From positions 4,526,001 to 4,590,000 of the forward strand of contig JAZGTN010000097.1 in the NCBI GenBank assembly GCA_037783415.1: DNA of 64,000 bases, given 5' to 3'. This DNA is from Leptasterias polaris. Lineage: Eukaryota > Echinodermata > Asteroidea > Forcipulatida > Asteriidae. Below, one piece after another: positions 47,897-58,709 of this stretch. Under the pieces are notes generated by a model. The model had not been told where the DNA came from, did not search any database, and saw nothing but the letters and a program-made list of their open reading frames with translations. Numbering within the stretch: the stretch's first letter is position 1; each line of letters opens with the position of its first letter. The position numbers and the translations under genes were made by a program.

Positions 47897-48960
47897 GGTA
47901 TATGCTAAGCAACAATCAGTAGAGAATCAGTGGCTTTTATTGTTTTAAACCCAGTCAGTCAGTCCGCAGCGCACAAATAAAGAATAGCACAAGAGCAATT
48001 GTTAAAACAAAATTCAAGAACATGTTTCCATTTTAGTTGCGTTAATCTTATCCCTACATGTTTTTGGGAGGATGGAGGGATACGATTCTGTCAAGATGAT
48101 GGTGGGTTACGATTATTATAACTAGTTTCCATTTATACCAATCTTCAAGATAAATATTTTGATAAAACTCAAGGAAAAAGCATTTGAATAGTTCGACACA
48201 ATTGAAAATTGTGATGGTTAACCGTTTGTTTTTCTGCCAAATAACTGAATGAGGTGGTTGAAAAGAAAGTGAACAGGTTATGTGTTTGTGTACCGTATTG
48301 CACTTTTGACGTTGAACAAAAACCGTTTTTCGGGAAGTTAGGAGCCAAAATGGCATGGTTAATCGTCATGGTGAACCGTCTTACATGCACGCTACAAGAA
48401 CGTTTTGACATGTATGTTTTGCGCAGGCGCAAGACGGTCATATTACGAAAATGTGAAAACTAAAATTGATGATTGATTTGTTTAAAGGCTGGGGTACAGG
48501 ATTTGAAGTAATTAAATACTAAAAACACATGTCTGTTTTTCATCGATAAATGTTTTCGCAGAATCCGAACATTATGTTTCAATTTCATTACATACATGGA
48601 AAACATTGTACAAATGGCATAATACGGTGTTGTTGTTTTTTAATTTTTTATTATATATAGCAAGAGTAATTAATCATGTCAATAATGGAAAATTTTCTTA
48701 AAAAGAGCAAAAGCCATTGATTGAATTTGTTAATACTTTATGAGGTCAACTTCAGTTCAGTCTTCAGAGAAGAATCAAAGTATAGAACCAGAATTTACTT
48801 TAATTTATTTCCCATTAATTGTTGAGTGCATGATTTGTAGTTATTTTATATTCTAAAATTAAAATGATTAAAAACAATTACACGATTAAACTGTTGTGTG
48901 GACTGTGGATACTAAAAATTAACACTGACACTAGAATTAGTAGTATAAATTGCAACCTTT

Positions 48961-49510
48961 TTGCATTTATGTTGGCCCTGTCGTTGTATTACATGGATTT
49001 ATAACGCACACACAACCCTCAGGACGTCGCGTAAACACGACCGACAAACCAACAAAATGGCGAAATCGCGCAGATTACTTTTCCTGCTAGAGACATGCAC
49101 GATGTCTCCCACAACGAAAAACACATACCAAACGACAGCATGTGCCTTCATCTACCCGAATCTTAAGTTTTTCTCGACAATTTTTTGTAGTCCAATCAGG
49201 GCGCAAAAAGTACAATACCATCTCAAAATAATCCTGAGAAATTACCCTTTGTTTGACAGTGATTAAAGTTAGGTAAATTCCATCCAAAATTGCAAAAACT
49301 TACAAGTTACATCATTAGAAAGGAGATTTCACGACACAGACTCTCATTATGCCATCTTGGACACACACTACACATGCAGTGCGTTATGGTACGATTAACA
49401 CAGGCCGGTCGAAGTCTCGTTCTTTCACGAACCTTTCTCGCGCGCTCACGCTGTGGTTTTCTCTGTGCAAAGAAAATCAGGGATTTGACCTCATTAACGC
49501 GGGTGCTGCA
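48961..49510. other. CpG-richer block of unknown nature
   Basis: CpG dinucleotides are clearly denser here than around (GACGTCGCG, AAATCGCGCAG, CTCGCGCGCTCACG). The best open frame is on the minus strand, 49594-49307, with a basic stretch (RKPQRERARKVRERTRLR) and THCMCSVCPRWHNESLC near its end. I do not recognise it, and it lacks clear splice sites. It could be an unmethylated regulatory element, a young transposon fragment or an exon of an unknown gene. Confidence 0.35.
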
Positions 49511-49719
49511 GGACTGACTGCAAACTCCCTTGAGTGATTTACTGGAATCCTTCCTCATTCTAACAAAATTAAAAACCATACAGTAACTCAACACCTAAAC
49601 TGTTGGACTCTGATTATGTTGGTATGCCCCTATAGAAAGGACACCTGATCCCATGCAAGCATTATTAAATTACTAGTGCAGACCTCAGTCCAACCTTAAC
49701 AGAATCTAAACACAACATG

Positions 49720-49975
49720 CAGTTGGATTTTGACTGGTTGGGGGATGGTTCAGGGTTATAAGTATTTGTATGAAACAGAGTCGAGGCTCGAATCCCATCT
49801 GGGACTCTCACTGTGGTTGACTCTCTTACTTTGTGACTTGGATTTAACATTAAGCTATGTAGGGCCCCTAGACTGGCAGAAGTGCACATCTTGGAGAGTA
49901 GAGTTTGGTTGCAGGGTTGCAGTATTCTATGTTTTATGGTAATGAAATCAAGGGACCCTCAAAAGTGACTAGCAC
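49720..49975 (+). mobile_element. Diverged SINE related to the tRNA-Leu SINE
   Basis: Contains a B-box-like GAGGCTCGAATCCC and then GGATTTAACATTAAGCTATG, which corresponds to GGATTGGACATTAAGCCGTA in the SINE at 7130. The ends are not clear. Confidence 0.45.
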
Positions 49976-50373
49976 TCTAACCCACTGGTCTGAAGATACC
50001 TGTGTAGAGAAGATGAGGACCCCAGATGATCCTTTCTGTTATTTATAGCTTTTGCTCTGTGTTCAGCCACTTTTATTACAATAATTAAACCATGTGGGGC
50101 ATGTTAAAGAGTGGAGAATACTTGCACCAATGCAGTCATTAATAAAGGTGGTCAAGGTTTTTCTTATGATTATGTTGCCTTAAGTGGAAAAAGTTCAAGG
50201 TACATCACTATTAGGTCTGAATGGTAGAGGTGATTGTGCATCAGAAACCAAGGGTTTTATCATGGCTGTGATAAAGCACTGTACTTGAGTTTCTTTGATT
50301 TGGTAAATCTGAATATGGTCTTACAGAGGGAAAGAGACCAGATAGCACACAATCAAATATCATCCAACTGGTA

Positions 50374-50484
50374 TAGACCCCTTGCATATGACGTCACAAG
50401 CCCAAATAGCGCCCTCACTCAGAGGTCAATGTGCGCGGCGCTTACTGTTTGACCTCAGTTGTGGTTGCCAATGCAAGGGATCTA
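50374..50484. mobile_element. Short MITE with TAGACCCCTTGCAT ends
   Basis: The left end TAGACCCCTTGCATATGACG pairs with the right end ATGCAAGGGATCTA. It shares AGCGCCCTCACT with the relative at 24629-24801. It contains a TGACGTCA core, the consensus CRE palindrome, near its left end. Confidence 0.75.
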
Positions 50485-50598
50485 TTGCCGAATATTTCAC
50501 TTAGTATAAAGTACAGTGAACGATTTCCCTTGCATAGCATTGCAAATTGCTACACAAAGTTGCTACTCAAAAAACATTTGCTACTCAAAATCGGCATT

Positions 50599-51869
50599 CA
50601 GACATGCCAACTAGTACATTTTTCCTGTATTTCGTACGGGTTTTCGTTAAAAATACGGGTGTACAGGTTTTGCAAAAAAAATGCGGTTTTCACCACCGCC
50701 ACTGCAAAAATAATTCCATTCCCCCAAAACGGCTGCGAGAAATACTATACTAACTAAAGCTAGCGCTATTAAGCCATGTGGTACAACCTCGTTTCCAATG
50801 GTGTACAATCTCGCTGCGCAATTATTTTCTTTCCCAGAATATCGATACGGCGCACGCGCTACCCATGTTAGCGAGGTTGTCTGTGGGCACGAGGCAGCGG
50901 AGGCTCGTTTATCACAAATTATTCGTAAGCGCGTCAGTTATTGGTGCATGGTATGTAAACAAACCTGTATTAACCAATCGGAACACTGCATGCAAAAGGT
51001 TACGATTGTTCGCCTTTCGAGAGCTTTTCAGTGTCAGTTCACGCTGTTTTGCGGAATTTTTTTAGCACTCCTGCATGAAATTGTAATATAAATATCTGAT
51101 TATGGCTTCGACCTCGTCGAATAAAAGGAAGCAGTCATTTAAAGGAGAATATTCAGCGAAGTGGGACTTCATAAAAGCGTCTAAAAAAGGGAGAAAATAA
51201 TTAATTTATCAATAATGTTATTGTGTAAGCATCCCTCACATGGAATGGATGGAGGTACGCAGGAGATGTTTTTTTGTTAATATGGAGGTATGATTGTGTC
51301 AGATATCTTTCAAAAAATATAAATTTCCAGCTAAAAGGTTGCCCCAAATCGTCCGCTTGCGACTTCTCTTGTCCACTCTCGTTCAGCTGCACAACGAATT
51401 GGACAAACTCTTGCGCAATCTGCAGTTTGCGCCATGCAGAATCGGCAGCTCCCATTGCCTATCGAGTAAAGGTTTGCGCAATTTTCAGATTGCGCATTGT
51501 CTTGTACACCATGCGCGCTGTGTACTTCACGAAACACGACGCGACGACCGTGGATCACAAAATCATGAGACTAAAATCACGGAGATATCAGTGGATGTGT
51601 TCTGGTTTTTTAGTTCAATTTTGTTAAAAACATGTTTATAGGTTGGTCAAAGTCTGACATTTAATTTTTTTATTTATTTATTTTTTTAAAAGTCGAATAA
51701 AAAGTGTAGGGTCGTGGCACGGGAAACCGAAACAGACATGACAGAACACCCTTTTTGGGGGCCTAAACTCTTTTATGCATTTTTTTTCAAAAATACAGGT
51801 TTTTAAGGAAAAATACGGATTTTGGGGTTTCAGAATACAGTTTTGTGGTCCCAGAGGTTGGCATGTCTG
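50599..51869. mobile_element. hAT-like non-autonomous transposon
   Basis: The ends are CAGACATGCCAAC and the exact complement GTTGGCATGTCTG, with further weak pairing inward (TTCCTGTATT against AATACAG). CAG-type 5' ends fit hAT elements. The flanks do not show a clear 8-bp duplication. The inside holds a short ORF resembling the start of a hAT-type protein (51102). A fragment near 51705-51765 (GGGTCGTGGCACGGGAAACC to GGGGGCCTAA) looks like the right end of a GGCC-ended element inserted within. Confidence 0.65.
51102..51200 (+). pseudogene. hAT transposase-like N-terminal fragment
   Basis: The ATG at 51102 opens MASTSSNKRKQSFKGEYSAK then WDFIKASKKGRK and a stop. A Ser/Lys-rich leader followed by a 'Y-x3-W-x-F-I-x4-KG' pattern is how many hAT-family transposases and related zinc-finger proteins begin, just before their BED-type finger. 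The finger itself is missing, so only 32 codons remain. The position inside an element with CAG-type ends supports the call. Similarity is from memory. Confidence 0.5.
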
Positions 51870-53325
51870 GTCATTGGCAGTGTAGACCTACAGTGTACAC
51901 AAAACATGTTCAGTCTAAAGATTTTGCAATGCAAGTGTACTGGTACTGGCTGCAATCGGTTGCTGAAGTGAATGTTGCATAGTGGTAGCCACTCTGTGGT
52001 AAGTTTCTATCAAGAAGCCCTCATTATTAAAAAAACAAAACGTATCACACAAAAAGAAGTTTGTTGCCGCCCAGCAATTGCTTGTAGTTGACCTTTGTTA
52101 AGAGTTCAACCTTGAGTGCCCTTTCTATCTGATATCCTTTCCTATGCTACAATAATGTATGCTACGGTAATGTACATAGAGACTTTAGACCATGCCAGAT
52201 GCTGAGAAATCCTGGCATTGTGTAAACTAATGAGTGGGTTAGGACCCCTTTTCTAATTCTAAAAGTACATTCAACCTGTCGCACCACAAGATACTATCAA
52301 GTCTGCATTGTTCATGAGTCAGTTTGTCAATAGTGTATTGCCTAATCATGTGCAAACATGTATTTCAATAACTGGTTACAAAGTACAACACAGATAATTT
52401 ACAGTTTTTGAGAATTTTCTTTACTTTTGAAGTAAAAACAAAAAGTTTATGATCCTCCATAATTTTTAATTTCTCTTCATGAAAAAAACCCTCGCAACAG
52501 AGCCCTATGCTCCTAGCAAACATATAATGTACTTCCTGTTCCAAGTGCTGATGATGTTCTGTATAGTAGAAAGCAGATAACATTTCCTACATGAATTATA
52601 CTTTGAATAAACTCAACTTGGAAAGAGAGTCACTCCATTCTCAGCTGATTAGCCAGAGTACTTGACGAAGAAAAGGCCCACAGGAAATGACACAGAAGGA
52701 AGTGATCCAAGTTAAGCTGCTCTCGTAAAAAAAACCCCACTCTTTCTGGTTTCTTGGGTGGAGCACTTATGGTGGATATTGGCGCTTGTGACTCTTGGCC
52801 CTGAGAATGACTGGCTTACAGATGGTTGCAACTTGTTAAAGGTCTGGAAGGGATAACCTATAAATGGTTTATTTTTTGTGTTAAATCCTTAAATGCAACA
52901 TGCTACATGCTACATGTAGTAGTTTTAATGTATTCTGTTGGTATTTTAGAGACTCCATCCAAAACAAAATAATAATAATTAAGTGTATTTTTTTTTTATA
53001 AAAAGGTCAACATTTATTGTTTTGCAAGGACAACATCTGATAAAAAATTCCCAGTACTAAAAAGAAACCCAACTAAAACATTTTTTTCAAAAAACTTTAA
53101 TATCTTCATTAGTGATTTAAAATTCCAAATATGCTTTGATGTTCATAATTAACCAACCTTTAGAGGCTTTTAGAAATCATGCTGAAAAATATTAGTATGC
53201 ACAATTAAAAAACAGAAATTGTAACATATTTTTTTATATATATATGTAAATGTAAAGTAGTAACCCAGCACCATATACCTGCCACTGTATGGAGAACATG
53301 ATATATCATATGGTATTAAGGTTGA

Positions 53326-53420
53326 TTGTTTCGCATGGGATGGTTTAGCTGTCTCTTGTCAGCCAAGGTAGCCAGGCATGTCTGCTTGGGGTGCTGGGAG
53401 TCGGCCTTTCTAAGTCTTAC
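53326..53420. repeat. Dispersed repeat fragment
   Basis: GGGATGGTTTAGCTGTCTCTTGTCAGCCAAGGTAGCCAGGCATGT at about 53337-53381 has a close counterpart at about 53639-53681. The second occurrence runs directly into copy B of the longer repeat, so this is probably a partial copy of the same family. Confidence 0.7.
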
Positions 53421-53639
53421 AGGGGGGAAAATCCGCAGGCAATGTGGGTGGAATTCAAACCCACAACCCCTGCATTCTATTTAAAGCATATTCCCATGGT
53501 GTAATGTTTTTGCAAGGCAGACAATACATATTGTCAATTGATGGTTAGCTTTGTCATGAGATTTGATTTTATAGCCAAGACAGGTTCCTTAATGTTCCCT
53601 TATTTCAAAGGATACTTCCATTAAGTACATTTTCCATAT

Positions 53640-53935
53640 GGGATGGTTTAGCTGTTGTCAGCCGAGGTAGCCAGGCATGTCTTCTCAGGGCGGCTCTTGG
53701 GGTTGTCCAGGCATGTCTGTTCATGGCTCGCAAATCACTCTAGAGATTTATGTTGCATTCACCATCTTCAGCCCAGGAAGGAAGCCATTATGTTTATGAT
53801 TGAAAATGCTATACCAGACTGTCTTGCATCCATTAGGCATCTTACACTTCACAAGCATTTCCACCCTCATGGATATATTGTCTGTGAATGTAAAAACGAC
53901 TTGAGTAATATGACAAATACCTTTTTGGTTTGTAT
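53640..53935. repeat. Dispersed repeat, copy B
   Basis: The counterpart of 46356-46580. The matching segment (from about 53701) is long and well conserved. One frame is open through most of it (MFMIENAIPDCLASIRHL, LHKHFHPHGYIVCECKNDLS), but copy A has length changes and does not keep it, so coding is doubtful. Confidence 0.75.
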
Positions 53936-54357
53936 TTACGTTTTTTTACTTTTTATTTTTGTTATCCTCCATTTGTTTAAATTTATTTTCGTAAAATCCT
54001 TGAAAATACCATGTTGTGGTTATCTCTGAATTGTAGATAGTTTATATGGAAACTTGACTTAAAATAAAATGTGTCAGTGCAAAAATTTAACATTTCCTAA
54101 AATAGTGTTTACATTACACGCAAGTTTGAATTTGTCAAAAGGTTGTATCTGTCGTAAAATAAACTGGATGTACACACAGAACAATAGGCGCTGAGATATA
54201 ACGTTGTTGCACTGAGCATTTTCGTGTGAGATACAACGTTGTTGCACAATTGAGATACACTGCTTTTGCATTGACGTGATGATATTATGATTAAATTGGA
54301 ACTAACTTATTGGAACAGAACTTTTTTGAATCGTACTACAAGAAGAAGGAAAAAAAA

Positions 54358-54830
54358 GTGTCGCATGGATTCGAACCTCCGGAACCAAGTTGGTCCTAAC
54401 CGTATTGAGTTTTACGTGTGCGCATTTTTGTTTCTTCAAATACTTTAGTTTAACGTGGTTATAAAAATTCTATCATATTGTTGGGAAAGTAAAATTTTGC
54501 GATGAAATTTATGAAAGTTAATCGAGAATAAGACTTGACCTCTGTTTCTGTAAACTTGTAAACTATTAAGAATTTTAACAACTGACGTTTAATACAATGA
54601 ATAAATGGTTGCACAAATTAGAGGAATTCGCAAATGGGGTTTCTTTTTTCAATGTTAATTGAAACAAACTATTTGTATAAAAATTTAAACATAAAAAAAA
54701 AATAGCTACAGGTATTTTTTTTTAAATGAATTTTCTATGAATAGAATTTTTTTTAAAGATTTGATTTCATTACAAAAAAGTATATGTTTGATTTGTTTTC
54801 TCATTTTTGATAAGCGCGAGACTTGCAGTC
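54358..54830. mobile_element. Degraded copy of the 26597 MITE
   Basis: GGATTCGAACCTCCGGAACC and TATTGAGTTTTACGTGTGCG align with the left part of the 26597 element, and GCGCGAGACTTGCAGTC with its right end. The left terminal repeat is mostly lost. Confidence 0.65.
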
Positions 54831-55150
54831 TATAGCAGGTATAGAAATTAGGTAAGGCGCATAAACCTAATTGAGTTTATCTGACCATGTCTGCTGGTCA
54901 GATAAACCTAATTGAGTTTATCTGACCATGTCTGCTGGTCAGATCAGTCCATTATCCAGCAGGTTGTAGTTATCATAAAATGTCCTTGTCCATTTGTACT
55001 GCTGTCTTTGTGATCAGAAAATTGTCTGCTTGCAGTCTATAGCAGGTATAGAAATTAGGTAAGGTGCATAAACCTAATTGAGTTTATCTGACCATGTCTG
55101 CTGGTCAGATAAACCTAATTGAGTTTATCTGACCATGTCTGCTGGTCAGC
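54824..55150. repeat. Tandem repeat, 207-bp unit with internal hairpins
   Basis: TGCAGTCTATAGCAGGTATA begins at 54824 and again at 55031. Each unit contains two 41-bp subunits (TAAACCTAATTGAGTTTATC, TGACCATGTCTGCTGGTCAGA) in which TTTATCTGACC can pair with GGTCAGATAAA around an ATGTCTGCT loop. The second unit is truncated near 55150. The right half of the first unit (from about 54943) is copied at 56735-56826. Confidence 0.88.
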
Positions 55151-55959
55151 ATGACGAATCCAGCCCTTTAAAAATCTTGGCAGTTTTCACACATCCTTTT
55201 CAACCTCTGTGGGGAGTCTTTAAGTAAACAAACTCCCTCTTCCCCACTGAGATAATCCCCCTAATCCAGTAAATAAACATTCACTCACCCAGCTTCATTA
55301 TTGCTGGAACTATTTCAATGCATTTTCATGTACACATAAAGTGCACTATTGTTTTAACATGGTTTCTAGACCTCCCTGTTATATTTAACATGATTGATAA
55401 TACAACATGTAGCTTGTAGAAAAAGGCAACCCTGATAAGAAAAAAACAATAAGAACAAGCTTGTGAAGTTTTTTATTTGTATCTTCTCTCAATAGTGACA
55501 ATTTAGTCATTTTTCATTTCCATCAAAATAATTTCCTTTGATTGAAATTATGCTTTACCAACAGGATGTCTGTTTGTCTTTCTAATAATATTCTACATAA
55601 TACTAATTTACTAAACAGCACAACAATTAATTCCCCACTTTTTTCAAGTGAGTTATTCTATAATTCTGAAATCACAAATCTGTAGAATTGGACAGGTGTG
55701 TAGTTACGTTATGCGCATTTTGACAACAAATTTTGGACAGCTTTTTGGTAATTTATTGTCCGCCAAGTGCCAAGTATTTTGGTAAAAATTTGTCATTCCG
55801 AAAGACAGTCTGTGGAAAATACACAATTAAGTTCCACTTTGAAGCTGCGTTTCTCAAAGCTTTGTTAAACTTTTGTTGACTTTATCGAAGTACAAATACC
55901 GATTTCGCAGAGAAGAGATTGCGTTGGCAAACGGAACGTTGACGCGTTTGAGGTCATAC

Positions 55960-56470
55960 AGGGTTCTCCCCACGTACAAGCTGGCGTATCGGCCCGATAC
56001 GCAATTTTTTTTGGCCGATACGCCGGCCAAAAGGCCGAGCTCATTTTTTTCCGTCCGAAACGCTTTTCAATTTTTGAAAACCTTTCTTTCATTGACCGTA
56101 ACAAACGGTCATACTATCAGTATCACAGTCTCTGTCCAGTGCCTTGGCCAACGTAATTTATAATCCATCAGTAATGCTTTCTTCGTGTGTGTCTTTGATC
56201 TACGTCGTCCCAGCCGCTGATATCAATCACGATCACATACAGAAAACAACACATTCCTTTCTTGTGTGCCACGAACGATTGAGAAAAGCGCACATGGCCA
56301 CTGAAGTCAGTTAACTAATTTCCCTTCGATGCCACGTGCACCTTTTTCCGAAGACGGGTACCAGCGAAACCAAGCCGATAGTTATCAATGCGCACGTATA
56401 AGACTTGCACCGGACATCAAAACAAACTCCAGGTAAAAGATCGTTCTCGGCTGTTTTGGGGTTAATTTTC
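55960..56470. other. CpG-richer stretch, possible promoter or element relic
   Basis: CpG is denser than around: GGCGTATCGGCCCGATACGC, GCCGATACGCCGGCC, CTACGTCGTCC. A donor-like CCAG/GTAAAAG at about 56432 could end a 5' exon. No convincing coding frame was seen. It may be a CpG island, an untranslated exon or mobile DNA. Confidence 0.3.
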
Positions 56471-56734
56471 ACGGTTCAAAAAAGAAAATAAGGTAACAGT
56501 TTTCGCAGGATATTATTTTAACAATGTTTTTTACTCAGATTGTGAAACTTTGCTTTACAAAATATGACTGAATTCTTTAGGCAGGGCTACTGTCCACCTT
56601 CCCAAGATGATTATAATAGGATTAGCGGTGATAAGAATCTTAATCTCCCAGGCCTTCTTTCTGAAAAGGATGTTTTCCAACCCCAGTGAACAGAAGGCTC
56701 ACTTGGGTTGAGTTTTAAAAGGCGGATCCGTAAT

Positions 56735-56826
56735 GGATCAGTCCATTATCCAGCAGGTTGTAGTTATCATAAAATGTCCTTGTCCATTTGTACTGCTGTC
56801 TTTGTGATCAGAAAATTGTCTGCTTG
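56735..56826. repeat. Separate copy of part of the 207-bp unit
   Basis: GATCAGTCCATTATCCAGCA through AAAATTGTCTGCTTG matches the segment from about 54942 to 55033 almost exactly, without the hairpin subunits. Confidence 0.85.
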
Positions 56827-56960
56827 TGTCCTTTGATGTCATTTCAATAGTGCTGTTGTTACCGAACAATTGTAAAATGTATGGGCTCTCAATCTCACTG
56901 CTTACCATTCATTTCATACCAAGTCAATTTACATCTAGCTCTGGTAATGTGGTTGTGAAG

Positions 56961-57437
56961 TATGGAACGCCAAAGACGCAAATAATCCAATCAACACATC
57001 GATCAAACTTTTCCATCGATCGATCGGACTTTTCCATCGATCGATCGATCGGACTTTCTATCGGTCTTTTCCATCGATCAATCGATGCTGTCAACCGATC
57101 GATCGGTGCTTTCAACCGATCAATCGATGAAAAAAGAGCGATCGGTTGAAAGCACCGGTCAATCGGTTGAAAACACCGATCGGTTGAAAAGTGCGATCGG
57201 TCGGTTGAAAAGAGCGATTGAAAGACCGATGTGCCTACATCGATGCGTATACGCCTCACACACACAGCGGACCGCCGTGCACGTAGACCGCGTATACCGT
57301 GTGTGTAGACCGACATTCCTTTTCCTCTCCGAAGGACACAGTTCAGCCAATCATTGGTAAGATGCATATTCATGACAAACATATTTCATTTGCCACCGTT
57401 GTACACGAAGCAGCACGTATGGAGTCCTGTCAAATTT
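56961..57437. repeat. CGATCGAT-rich repeat family, copy A
   Basis: Starts TATGGAACGCCAAAGACGCA and ends ATGGAGTCCTGTCAAATTT. The core, about 56998-57230, is built of short units around CGATCGATCGG joined by ACTTTTCCAT on the left and by TTGAAAA on the right, so the core changes orientation halfway. The right third is CpG-rich unique sequence (CGATGCGTATACGCCTCACA). An inverted copy lies at 61998-62428. In the surroundings CpG is scarce, which makes the core stand out. Confidence 0.85.
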
Positions 57438-57875
57438 GTATGGTCAACCTTAAAGCAACTGCTAATAAGAACCACTGTCCAATGGACTTGGGTAAACAGC
57501 ACACTGAAGGTATTAGTCCTACTGGTGAATTTTAATTAAAAGAACGCTGTTTGTATCAGGGAGGTGTAACAGTTCTATCGATTGCACCTAATCTGTCTTA
57601 ACACAATATCAATAACCGTATAAATATTAAAGAAATTAGACACCACTTGTATTTCGGTGTTCTGTCTATGATCTGTCATTTCAGTTCAACTATCTCCAGA
57701 TGTATATTGGTTATGGTACAAATTACAGTGTGTTATGTGTAAATAATGCTTATAGATTAACAGATGATCAGTTTTGGGCACTATAGTTTACCCACTTGAC
57801 TGGAATAGCTGTGGCCCATTGGTTATTCTTCATGACTTGACTCCCGCCGCTTTGGGGGGTGGTGGTACTTTGGAT

Positions 57876-57901
57876 TTATTTATTTATTTATTTATTTACT
57901 T
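57876..57901. repeat. (TTTA)n microsatellite
   Basis: About six TTTA units beginning after GGTACTTTGGA. Confidence 0.9.
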
Positions 57902-58096
57902 ATTAGTTCAACTGGGTGGCCCATTCAGTGGTAATCACTGGTCTCCCATGGGGCCCAGCTTGTACAGAGATATAATTTTTACAAAGTTGTTTTAAAAATG
58001 CATAGGGCCTAGTATTTATTTTAAAGACACCAAATCTGGGAAATACTAATCTGGTTATTTAAAAGTTTAAACGACTGATGCTTTACAGGCAGACTT

Positions 58097-58709
58097 TTAA
58101 CCCTTTCAGCCCCAAGTTCTTTTGACATAAACAACTGCTGGAGCCCACGTTCTTTGACCACTCAAGCGTGAAGCACACTTCCTGACACAACAGGAAGCTG
58201 GTGTTCAAAGTTTGACTTTACAAACTCTGTTATTACCTTGAAGATTTTATTTAAGAGCATAAGGGGTAATACAAATTGTCTTACTTATTGAATTTCCTTT
58301 CATATAATTCAAAAATCATTGAAATCAGCCACAAAATGTCCAAGTTCTTGGTCTTTGCTTCCTCAGTGTGTTCTGAAAACCCAAACACTTTTTTGCACAC
58401 AACCTTATGGCGCTCCATAGGTGTTTGGCATTTCGGATCTTTCTACTCTAATTTGAAGCGGTTGCAAAATAACAACCCTATCTTATTTTACCGTCATTGG
58501 AAAGATCCGATCTTTCTCTTTCCAATGATGGTAAGCTTGGGTATGGAGGGTGAACATGGACAAAACTACAGCTTTTTAACAAATGGCCTTTGTGCCCAGG
58601 CTTGAGTGCTTTGTTGTGTGTTGTCTTGGGCGACTATAGTCGCCTTTGGGGCTGAAGCAGGGTATAGTGCACAGTCGACTATAGTCGCCCTTGGGGCTGA
58701 AAGGGTTAA
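58097..58709. mobile_element. piggyBac-like MITE, perfect 20-bp ends
   Basis: The left end TTAACCCTTTCAGCCCCAAG and the right end are exact complements over 20 bp, including TTAA. Near the right end CGACTATAGTCGCC(T/C)TTGGGGCTGA is repeated in tandem (about 58630 and 58676), and each contains the palindrome GACTATAGTC. No transposase is encoded. It shares the TTAACCCTTTCA start with the element at 15259 but has different inner sequence. Confidence 0.85.

Noticed and set aside
48484..48520. Left end of another TTAAAGG element (TTAAAGGCTGGGGTACAG)
   Set aside because: No complementary right end could be found downstream, so one end alone is not enough.
50798..51091. 97-codon open frame in the hAT-like element
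   Set aside because: Overlapping frames are also open here because of GC-richer sequence; no transposase pattern is seen before the ATG at 51102.
53655..54029. 124-codon open frame on +
   Set aside because: It lies in a dispersed repeat; the related copy at 46356 does not keep the frame.
55970..56045. Near-palindromic GCGTATCGGCCCGATACGC and GCCGATACGCCGGCC as transposon ends
   Set aside because: No matching distant partner or target duplication was found.
56924..57382. 152-codon minus-strand protein with repeated IDRS-type units
   Set aside because: It is the translation of CGATCGAT tandem units; all frames of such a repeat stay open, and the inverted copy has a different unit number.
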